The translations under genes were made by a program, and so were the position numbers. Shown one piece after another: positions 1 to 5,310 of a stretch of DNA of 5,310 bases; positions within the stretch are counted from its first letter, which is position 1; every line of letters starts with the position of its first letter. Below the pieces are notes generated by a model. That model was not told the DNA's origin. It did no database searches and worked only from the letters and a program-made list of their open reading frames with translations. This DNA is from Gemmatimonadota bacterium (GTDB lineage: Bacteria; Gemmatimonadota; Gemmatimonadetes; Gemmatimonadales; GWC2-71-9): assembly GCA_027294815.1 (NCBI GenBank), contig JAPULP010000392.1:1-5310 (forward strand), given 5' to 3'.

Positions 1-498
1 GTTCGGAACCCGGACTACGATCGCTGGGCCAAGTTCGCCCCCGGCTCGTGGATCCAATGGACCGGGTATCAGTCGATCGGAGGCCGGCGTCAGGACATGG
101 ACGTCAAGGCCGTCCTGATAGAGAAGCAGGCGGACAAGCTGGTCGTGGAGTGGATCTACGCAATGGGGGATGACGACTTCGCCCGGCCGGATCGCGTGCA
201 GGCGTTCATCGAGACGGCCTGGATCAGTCCCACGGATCATCCGATCACGCATCCCCAGGCCAGGATTTCAGACCTGCCGGCCGAATCGATCAAGGTCGGG
301 GGCAAGACCTTGCGATGCCGCGTGCAACAGGTGAATGTCGATGCCCAGTTCCCGGATCGGGGTCGAGACATTACGCTGAAACGGCACCGAAACGACGGGA
401 TTCCGGGCGGACTCGCTCGCGAATCGATGAAGTCCCACAAGGGAAGCGAGCCGTTCGAGTTTGTCTGCGAGGTGGTCAAATACTCGGTCGCTCGCTGA
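1..498 (+). CDS. C-terminal part of an uncharacterised protein (planctomycete-type conserved family), start outside window
   Basis: The frame is open from the first base to a TGA at 496-498, giving 165 visible residues, so the gene begins upstream. The ATG at 97 is internal: family-like sequence runs before it, including NPDYDRWAKFAPGSW at visible residues 3-17. Further family-like blocks are GGKTLRC (about 100-106) and IPGGL (134-138), followed by a hydrophobic/charged ending (VCEVVKYSV). From memory, the pattern N-P-x-Y-x-x-W-x-x-F-x-P-G-S, then G-K-x-L-x-C, then P-G-G-hydrophobic occurs in short secreted or lipoprotein-like hypothetical proteins of Planctomycetes, predicted to be mostly beta-strand. 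The visible part has no membrane helix and no catalytic motif I recognise; any signal peptide would be off-window. There are two cysteines, at visible residues 106 and 156. The function is unknown. The gene converges on nhaA, so the two do not share a transcript. I am confident that it codes, and less so about the family. Confidence 0.82.
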   Translation, partial: VRNPDYDRWAKFAPGSWIQWTGYQSIGGRRQDMDVKAVLIEKQADKLVVEWIYAMGDDDFARPDRVQAFIETAWISPTDHPITHPQARISDLPAESIKVGGKTLRCRVQQVNVDAQFPDRGRDITLKRHRNDGIPGGLARESMKSHKGSEPFEFVCEVVKYSVAR

Positions 499-538
499 CG
501 CCCCGATACGCTCTCTGTCGTAAGGTCCGCCCGGAAAG

Positions 539-560
539 CATCGGGATCCTGGTCCCGATG
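539..560. terminator. Perfect 8-bp inverted repeat, possible bidirectional terminator
   Basis: The left arm CATCGGGA (539-546) and right arm TCCCGATG (553-560) are exact reverse complements around a 6-base loop. The repeat sits 41 bases after the stop of the left-edge gene and 132 bases beyond the nhaA stop on the other strand. This is where a terminator shared by convergent genes would be expected. The + strand has no T-run after it; the - strand continues with CTTTCC, which is only weakly U-rich. The stem is directly visible; the terminator role is inferred. Confidence 0.45.
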
Positions 561-626
561 ACGATTGCAAAGAGACACGAGTCACTCGAATAGGAAGTCG
601 TATCATGCGCGGGGGCAGGTCGGACT

Positions 627-657
627 CACACCGCTGAAACAGGGAGGCCCCGGTGTG
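627..657 (-). terminator. 7-bp inverted repeat downstream of nhaA, possible terminator stem
   Basis: CACACCG (627-633) and CGGTGTG (651-657) are exact reverse complements around a 17-base loop. The outer pair 626/658 could add one G-U wobble on one strand. It begins 34 bases past the nhaA stop codon in the direction of nhaA transcription. There is no U-tract and the loop is long, so the termination role is tentative. Confidence 0.25.
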
Positions 658-691
658 GCCCGATCGCAATGCGTTCTGATGGGGACCCGAC

Positions 692-2038
692 TCATGTTGG
701 TTCTTCCCGGCTGGTCGAATCTCCCGGCCTCGGCAGCACGATCAGAAGCAGCGACATTCCAGCAACCCCCGCGATAACCGATGCCCCCAGCACCCCCACC
801 TTTGCAGTTGCCAACAAGGGACCTTCCAATGCAAGCCCTGCGATGAACAGCGCCATCGTAAATCCGATTCCCGCCAATAGCCCGCCTCCGACAAGAACCG
901 GCCAACTGACTCCCTGGGGGAGACTGGCAATGCCTGCTCGAACCGCGATCCAACTCGCCCCCACAATGCCGATTGGCTTGCCAATAGTGAGACTAACCAC
1001 GATGGTCAGTGCGACCGGGTCCAGAACATCGGAAACCACGAAGGGGACCCCCGCATTCGCCAACGCGAACATGGGCATGATCACAAAACTCACCCACGGA
1101 TGCAGCGCTCCCTCGAGGTACTCCACTGGCGATATCGACTCGCGCGCAAACTTCTTCATCACTCGCACCTTCGCCGCGCGATGTGCGGTGTTCGCCCAAC
1201 CCTCGCCGCGAAAAATCTCTCCTACGCGTCTTATTCCCTGCATGAATACGCCCGAGCTGACGTGAGCGCTTGCGGGCGTCACAAGCCCGAGCAGCACACC
1301 TGCGATTGTGGCGTGGACGCCGGACTCGTGAAATGCCAACCAGACGCCGATCCCTACAGCCCCGTGAACCAGGGGATTCCGGATGCCCAGACGCCACATT
1401 CCCGGCACGAGGATGACGCCGGCAAAGCCCAGCCCCAACGCAATCAGGTTGATCGACTCTGAGTATCCAATGGCAATAACGAGGATCGCCCCGATGTCGT
1501 CCACAATCGCCAGCGACAAGATCATCACGCGGAAGCTGGGCGGGATGCGTGGACCCAGAACGGCCATGCACCCGACAACGAACGCAATGTCGGTAGCCAT
1601 GGAAATCCCCCAGCCCGATTGCCCGGCCTTGCCATGCTGCAACGCCAGGTACAATCCGGCGGGGACGACCATGCCGCCAAGGGCCGCCGCGAGTGGAAGC
1701 GCGGCCTTACGGGCATCGCGCAATTCGCCAAGCACGATCTCGCGCTTCACCTCCAGCCCGATGACAAAGAAGAAAATCGCCATCGCACCGTCGTTGATCC
1801 AGTGTTGCAGTGAGTGCATCAACTCGACGGACCCAAGCTGAATGCCCACTTTCGTATTCCAAAGGCCGAGGAATCCCTCCGACCACCCGGAATTAGCCAA
1901 CACCAGGGCGACTACGGTGCATGACAATAGAACGATGCCACTGGCGGCTTCGACATGCAGAAACCGCTCGATCGGTGCAATAAGTCGGTCAATCGGTTGT
2001 TGAGGGAGCAAAACCCCTGCTTGATCTCGATCGCTCAT
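692..2038 (-). CDS. nhaA: Na+/H+ antiporter NhaA
   Basis: This inner-membrane protein exchanges cytoplasmic Na+ (or Li+) for periplasmic H+, supporting salt tolerance and pH control. The 448 residues, counted from the ATG at 2038, are strongly hydrophobic with about 12 membrane segments. Family landmarks are all present. MATDIAF carries D150 (E. coli D133). AIVDDIGAI carries D180-D181 (E. coli D163-D164, the ion-binding pair). ESGVHATIAG carries H242 (E. coli H225, linked to pH response). SLTIGKPIGI carries K354 (E. coli K300), followed by AGIGFTMALFIA (389-400). FFVIGLEVKRE (90-100) is the usual segment after the second helix. The protein is longer than the 388-residue E. coli enzyme, mainly through a hydrophilic stretch around 260-310 before LHPWVSFVIMP, a length seen in other bacterial NhaA proteins, and a polar tail. 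A GTG at 2047 is in frame, but it overlaps the ribosome binding site, so ATG 2038 is preferred. The frame is intact and probably functional. Confidence 0.96.
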   Translation of the reverse strand: MSDRDQAGVLLPQQPIDRLIAPIERFLHVEAASGIVLLSCTVVALVLANSGWSEGFLGLWNTKVGIQLGSVELMHSLQHWINDGAMAIFFFVIGLEVKREIVLGELRDARKAALPLAAALGGMVVPAGLYLALQHGKAGQSGWGISMATDIAFVVGCMAVLGPRIPPSFRVMILSLAIVDDIGAILVIAIGYSESINLIALGLGFAGVILVPGMWRLGIRNPLVHGAVGIGVWLAFHESGVHATIAGVLLGLVTPASAHVSSGVFMQGIRRVGEIFRGEGWANTAHRAAKVRVMKKFARESISPVEYLEGALHPWVSFVIMPMFALANAGVPFVVSDVLDPVALTIVVSLTIGKPIGIVGASWIAVRAGIASLPQGVSWPVLVGGGLLAGIGFTMALFIAGLALEGPLLATAKVGVLGASVIAGVAGMSLLLIVLPRPGDSTSREEPT

Positions 2039-2046
2039 TCCAGCCA

Positions 2047-2051
2047 CTCCT
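2047..2051 (-). promoter_or_regulatory. Ribosome binding site of nhaA
   Basis: The - strand reads AGGAG, then 8 bases (TGGCTGGA), then ATG at 2038-2036. This spacing is close to ideal. It decides the start, because the alternative GTG at 2047-2045 begins inside the AGGAG itself and would have no binding site at a workable distance. Confidence 0.8.
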
Positions 2052-2215
2052 GACAGAGTCCGCCCAACATGAAGAGCCTCACGACCGCTACTTCCGGCAT
2101 GCTCGGCCGAGAGAATAATCCATCGCGCTGAGCCCGGGGAATTCGACCGTAGTTCTCCACTGTAAGCATCCTCTGCTTCTGCACAAACTGGTCAGCCCCC
2201 AAAGGCAACCAGCAT

Positions 2216-2231
2216 CCGGAGGCAGCTCCGG
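2216..2231. repeat. 6-bp GC-rich hairpin upstream of nhaA
   Basis: CCGGAG (2216-2221) and CTCCGG (2226-2231) are exact reverse complements around the 4-base loop GCAG. The hairpin lies about 180 bases upstream of the nhaA start, possibly within its 5' leader. On the - strand the right arm of the stem reads CTCCGG. No T-run follows on either strand. A role is not established. Confidence 0.35.
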
Positions 2232-2352
2232 TGGGTCCAGATTCCGCGCCGATTTCAAATCACAGGGTGAGCCCGAATTGCGGTTCTCCCCCAACTTTGG
2301 TGAAAGTCGCCTGCCTCACCCCTACTGTTGCCACCAGACCCGATGTTCACGC

Positions 2353-2370
2353 CAACCGCGCTCGCGGTTG
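2353..2370. repeat. Perfect 7-bp hairpin with tetraloop
   Basis: CAACCGC (2353-2359) and GCGGTTG (2364-2370) match exactly around a GCTC loop, whose end bases could also pair. This is the tightest hairpin in the gap. Neither strand shows a T-run after it, so it is not a standard terminator. It could be a structured RNA element, a protein-binding palindrome or chance. Confidence 0.4.
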
Positions 2371-2498
2371 TCTCAAGGCCGGTCACCAAGAGTGCTGGAG
2401 AACCTGAAATGCGCGCCGATTACCAAGCATGTTTGTTTGTTCGTGCGGGATTGGGATGAGAGGGGTAAGGAAACGCCGGTGCGCGGGCGGCGCTGATC

Positions 2499-2516
2499 GC
2501 GGGACTGAATTCCCGC
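2499..2516. repeat. 6-bp GC-rich hairpin downstream of the RND permease gene
   Basis: GCGGGA (2499-2504) and TCCCGC (2511-2516) are exact reverse complements with a 6-base loop, CTGAAT. The hairpin lies about 130 bases past the permease stop in its direction of transcription. The stem is stable, but no U-tract follows it. It may help end the permease transcript. Confidence 0.35.
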
Positions 2517-2573
2517 CGTTCCCCTATGGCAAACAATGAGGTACACGTGTGCAGGGTTTGAGGGGAGAATGGG

Positions 2574-2591
2574 CGCGGGCTGAGGCCCGTG
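2574..2591. repeat. Short hairpin with 4-base loop
   Basis: CGGGC (2576-2580) pairs with GCCCG (2585-2589) around TGAG. The G/T at 2575/2590 can wobble on the + strand, and C2574/G2591 pairs again. It lies 57 bases after the permease stop on the - strand. There is no U-tract. Random GC-rich sequence produces stems of this size fairly often. Confidence 0.25.
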
Positions 2592-2608
2592 GCTCGGAGG
2601 TGTTCGGA

Positions 2609-2629
2609 GACCGCGATGGAATCACGGTC
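2609..2629 (-). terminator. Hairpin just after the RND permease stop, possible terminator
   Basis: In - strand RNA, 2629-2622 pairs with 2616-2609 as an 8-bp stem (GACCGTGA with TCGCGGTC, one G-U pair) around a 5-base loop. It starts 18 bases beyond the TGA at 2648-2650, the usual place for a transcript-ending or 3'-stabilising hairpin. No U-run follows, so intrinsic termination would be weak; protection of the mRNA 3' end is an alternative. Confidence 0.4.
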
Positions 2630-2647
2630 CAGCGTCGGTCGTGCCGA

Positions 2648-5310
2648 TCAAGCTGCCGCAACCGGCTTGCGCCGCAGTTCTGAAATCCACTGGATGATGA
2701 AGTACAGCAGCGGGATCGCGATCACGCCGATCAACGTCGCCGCGAGCATCCCCGTAAACACGACCGTTCCCAGCACGCGGCGACTTGCTGCCCCCGCTCC
2801 AGTCGCTACGAGCAACGGGATCACGCCCAGGATGAACGAAGCAGCGGTCATAAGCACAGCCCGGAATCGCAATCGGGCCGCATCCACTGCCGCCTCCATG
2901 ATGCTCGCCCCCTCCTCGCGACGCGCCTTGGCAAACTCCACGATCAGGATGGCCGTCTTTGCCGAAAGCCCGATCAGCAGCACGATCCCGATCTGCGTGT
3001 AGACGTTGTTATCGAATCCGCCAATGATCACGCCCGCCGTCGCGCCGAGCAGGGCCGTCGGCACCGCCAGCACCACCGAGAACGGAATCGACCAGCTCTC
3101 GTACTGGGCCGCGAGCACCAGGTACACCATCAGGATCGAAAACAGGAAGATCACCGACGCCGCCCCCTGGGCCGCCTTCTCCTGGTACGAAACGTCCGTC
3201 CACTCGTATCCGATCGACGGCGGCAGACTCACCTCGGCCATCTGTTCGAAGATGTCCATGGCCTGCCCGGTGCTGAAGCCCGGGGCCGCCTGGGCGTTGA
3301 TTCGGGCGGCGGGATAGATGTTGAAATGCGTGATGGTCTGGGGCCCCACGGTCTCGTTCACCGACATCACCGTGCCCAGTGGAATCATCTCCCCGCCCGG
3401 CGATCGCAACTGCAATCCTTCGATGTGGGCGGGGTCCGACCGACGCGACGGATCGGCCTGCACGCGCACCTGGTAAATGCGCCCGAAACGCGTGAAGTCA
3501 TTCACGTAAACCGAACCCAGGTACGCCGCCAGCGTGTCGAAGACGCTCTGCAACGGAATCCCCTTCGTCTTGATCTGCTCCCGGTCAATGTCCAGGAATA
3601 ACTGCGGCACGCTCGCACGGAACGTGGTAAACATTCCCGTGATGGCGCTCTGCTCGTTCCCGGTCGTGGCAACCTCGGTCGCCACGCTCGCCAGCGATTG
3701 GGCGCCGACCCCGCCCCGATCCTGCAGTTGCAACGTGATTCCGCTGGCGTTTCCCAGTCCCGGCAATGACGGCGGGGTCAACGCGAACACCAGCGCCTCC
3801 TGGATCTCCCGGCACTTCATGTTCACGTTCCGCACGATCGCCTCCTGAAACAACTCGGGCGTCGACCGGTCTTCCCACGGCTCCAGCGTCACGATCGCCC
3901 CCGCGGTGTTCGTCGAACGCGAAGAGTCAAGAAACGAAAAGCCGTTGATGATCACGACGTCCTTGATGCCTTCCGTCTCGAGCAGGATGTCGTTCACGCG
4001 GTTCGTGACCGCGATCGTGCGCTCCTGGGAGGCGGCGTCCGGCAACTGCACGTTCAACAGGAACCAGCCCTCGTCCTCCTGCGGCACGAATCCACTTGGG
4101 ATTCTCGAGAATCCCCACGCCGCCAAGGCAATGAGGCCCACGAATACCACCAGCGCCAGCGGCGCCACGCGAAGGGCCCGGCGCACGATCGAAGCGTACT
4201 CATTCGTCGACCAGGCAAGGGCGGCGTTGAACATCCGGAAGGGCGCGGCCTGCTTCTCGGGCCGGGGCCGCAACAATAGCGCACAAAGCGCCGGGCTCAA
4301 CGTCAGGGCATTGATGCTGCTGAACACCGTCGCGATCGAGATCGTCACCGCGAACTGGCTGAACAACGACCCGACGATTCCTCCCATGAAAACCGTCGGT
4401 ACGAACACGGCCAGCAACACCAGCGTCGTCGCCACCACCGGACCCGACACCTCGACCATAGACTGCTTCGCCGCTTCGACCCGCGACTTGCCCTCGTCAA
4501 GCAATCGCGATGTGTTCTCCACCACCACGATCGCATCGTCCACGACGATTCCAATCACCAGGATCAGCCCGAAGAGCGTCAGGATGTTCAGCGAGTATCC
4601 CAACGCCGCCATCACCGCGAACGTCCCCACCAGCGACACGGGGATCGTGACCGCCGGAATCAGCGTCGCCCGGAAGTCCTGCAGGAAGATGTAGACCGAG
4701 AAGACCACCAGAGCCAAGGTGATGAAGAGGGTTACCACGACTTCTTTGATCGAGGCCCGGATAACGTCCGTCGCATCGTACGCCACCGAATGTTGCACGC
4801 CGCGGGGGAACGTCGGCCGCAGCTCCTCGAGCTTTGCCCGGATCGCATCCGCCGTCGCGACCCAGTTCGCACCTGGAATCGGGTAGATCACCATCACCGA
4901 CGTCGTCTCCCCGTTGTGACGGCAAACCAGATTGTACGACTGCGCTCCAAGCTCGACGGTGGCAACATCCCGCAGGTAGACGACGCGCCCGTCGGACCCC
5001 ACGTTCACGATCAGGTTCTCGAACTGCTCCACCTCCGTGAGGCGGCCCTCCGTGCCCACGATCAGCTCGAAGGTCTGACCGGCCGGCGCCGGCGGCTCAC
5101 CGATCTTGCCCGCGGCCACCTCTACGTTCTGCTCACGGATCGCAGCCACGATGTCGTTGGTCGTCAGGTCACGCGCCTGCATGCGGTCCGGGTCCAGCCA
5201 CACCCGCATCCCGTACTCCGTCCCGAACACCATCACTTCGCTCACGCCGTTCACTCGGGTCAACTCGTCACGAACCCGCAGGAAAGCCACGTTGTTCAGG
5301 AATACCTCGT
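2648..5310 (-). CDS. RND multidrug efflux permease (HAE1, AcrB/MexB-like), N-terminus outside window
   Basis: This is the inner-membrane pump of a tripartite efflux system. It takes drugs, detergents or solvents from periplasm and membrane and passes them to an outer-membrane channel, driven by H+. The frame stays open through the window edge (EVFLNNVAFLRVRDEL...), so the GTG at 5290 is internal, not the start. The 886 visible residues correspond to about AcrB 150 onward; TM1 and the PN1 domain are missing. Counting from the codon at 5306-5308, the order is rest of the porter N-terminal part (to ~176), TM2-TM6 (~190-345), TM7 (~381-402), porter C-terminal part with PQEDEGWF (409-416) and LPDAASQERT, then TM8-TM12 (~715-872). 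The proton-relay residues are present: D257-D258 in GIVVDDAIVVVEN (AcrB D407-D408), K784 in GLSAKTAILIVEFAK (K940), R814 (R971) and T821 (T978). NGFSF (455-459) keeps the two Phe matching AcrB F615 and F617. A membrane-fusion gene probably lies upstream, off-window. No outer-membrane factor gene follows. Substrates cannot be read from the sequence. Confidence 0.95.
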   Translation of the reverse strand, partial: EVFLNNVAFLRVRDELTRVNGVSEVMVFGTEYGMRVWLDPDRMQARDLTTNDIVAAIREQNVEVAAGKIGEPPAPAGQTFELIVGTEGRLTEVEQFENLIVNVGSDGRVVYLRDVATVELGAQSYNLVCRHNGETTSVMVIYPIPGANWVATADAIRAKLEELRPTFPRGVQHSVAYDATDVIRASIKEVVVTLFITLALVVFSVYIFLQDFRATLIPAVTIPVSLVGTFAVMAALGYSLNILTLFGLILVIGIVVDDAIVVVENTSRLLDEGKSRVEAAKQSMVEVSGPVVATTLVLLAVFVPTVFMGGIVGSLFSQFAVTISIATVFSSINALTLSPALCALLLRPRPEKQAAPFRMFNAALAWSTNEYASIVRRALRVAPLALVVFVGLIALAAWGFSRIPSGFVPQEDEGWFLLNVQLPDAASQERTIAVTNRVNDILLETEGIKDVVIINGFSFLDSSRSTNTAGAIVTLEPWEDRSTPELFQEAIVRNVNMKCREIQEALVFALTPPSLPGLGNASGITLQLQDRGGVGAQSLASVATEVATTGNEQSAITGMFTTFRASVPQLFLDIDREQIKTKGIPLQSVFDTLAAYLGSVYVNDFTRFGRIYQVRVQADPSRRSDPAHIEGLQLRSPGGEMIPLGTVMSVNETVGPQTITHFNIYPAARINAQAAPGFSTGQAMDIFEQMAEVSLPPSIGYEWTDVSYQEKAAQGAASVIFLFSILMVYLVLAAQYESWSIPFSVVLAVPTALLGATAGVIIGGFDNNVYTQIGIVLLIGLSAKTAILIVEFAKARREEGASIMEAAVDAARLRFRAVLMTAASFILGVIPLLVATGAGAASRRVLGTVVFTGMLAATLIGVIAIPLLYFIIQWISELRRKPVAAA

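Larger units (their letters stand above)
499..691. other. Convergent intergenic gap between the uncharacterised gene and nhaA
   Basis: These 193 bases separate two gene ends facing each other. No credible gene lies here; the short overlapping frames have no family signal. The gap holds two inverted repeats, listed separately, that could end transcription from either side. Neither is followed by a clear T-run. Confidence 0.6.
2039..2647. other. 609-base gap without a credible gene; nhaA upstream region
   Basis: The gap lies between the stop of the RND permease gene and the start of nhaA, both on the - strand. The longest frames here (about 70 codons, at 2088-2294 on the - strand and 2278-2496 on the + strand) begin with TTG. 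They lack a ribosome binding site I trust and give compositionally odd, Cys/Arg/Pro-rich peptides, so I do not call them. The gap should contain the end of the permease transcript and the nhaA promoter. No convincing -35/-10 pair stands out. A weak candidate on the - strand is TTGTGC, 16 bases, TACAGT, roughly 120-150 bases before the nhaA start. Five short hairpins lie in the gap and are listed separately. No tRNA or known riboswitch consensus was recognised by eye. Confidence 0.6.

Noticed and set aside
669..1265. 198-codon open frame on the + strand opposite nhaA
   Set aside because: It is antisense to the conserved NhaA membrane segments, and its Thr/Pro/Ala-rich translation resembles no family. 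It is a shadow of the real gene.
2134..2150. TCGAATTCCCC-like stretch on the - strand resembling a tRNA T-loop
   Set aside because: The flanking bases do not form a T-stem, and no acceptor, D or anticodon arms can be built upstream.
2129..2279. Near direct repeat: TGAGCCCGGGGAATT (2129-2143) and TGAGCCCGAATT (2268-2279)
   Set aside because: The copies differ by a 3-base gap, occur only twice, and are short enough for chance; no symmetry suggests an operator or attachment site.
2088..2294. 68-codon frame on the - strand upstream of nhaA
   Set aside because: It starts with TTG, has no clear ribosome binding site, and its peptide has no hydrophobic core or family pattern. Length alone is not evidence in GC-rich sequence.
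2278..2496. 72-codon frame on the + strand in the same gap
   Set aside because: It starts with TTG and gives an Arg/Pro/Cys-rich peptide with no recognisable feature and no ribosome binding site.
3906..4694. 262-codon open frame on the + strand opposite the RND permease gene
   Set aside because: It lies wholly antisense to a strongly conserved gene. Its peptide is rich in Ser, Thr, Ala, Asn and Arg with no recognisable domain, as expected from the complement of GC-biased codons.
5288..5290. GTG as start codon of the RND permease
   Set aside because: The frame continues upstream to the window edge with family-like residues (EVFLNN), and AcrB-type proteins have about 150 more residues before this point.

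Overview
The window looks like a GC-rich chromosomal segment from a free-living, Gram-negative-type bacterium. A planctomycete or close relative is the best guess. The RND drug-efflux permease requires an inner membrane, periplasm and outer membrane. The protein fragment at the left edge resembles a family of short secreted proteins of unknown function that I associate with Planctomycetota. That taxonomic call rests on remembered sequence style, not on a search. There are no mobile elements, CRISPR repeats, tRNA or rRNA genes.

Layout from left to right. Positions 1-498 (+) hold the 3' end of an uncharacterised gene whose start lies before the window. Positions 499-691 are a short convergent gap with two inverted repeats. 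Positions 692-2038 (-) encode a complete Na+/H+ antiporter, NhaA, with all the expected ion-binding residues; its start is best placed at the ATG at 2038, behind a good AGGAG. Positions 2039-2647 are a 609-base gap without a credible gene, containing several short GC-rich hairpins. Positions 2648-5310 (-) hold the C-terminal 886 residues of an AcrB/MexB-like (HAE1) RND permease. Its first ~150 residues, and probably a membrane-fusion partner gene, lie beyond the right edge.

The permease and NhaA are both inner-membrane antiporters that spend or balance the proton gradient: the first expels organic compounds, the second expels Na+ (or Li+) and controls pH. They read in the same direction, with nhaA downstream. 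The 609-base gap and the hairpins just after the permease stop argue for separate transcription units. Both complete reading frames are intact and their key residues are conserved. Most of the window is therefore ordinary; the least explained parts are the nhaA upstream region and the uncharacterised protein at the left edge. I found no clear evidence of a new biological system.
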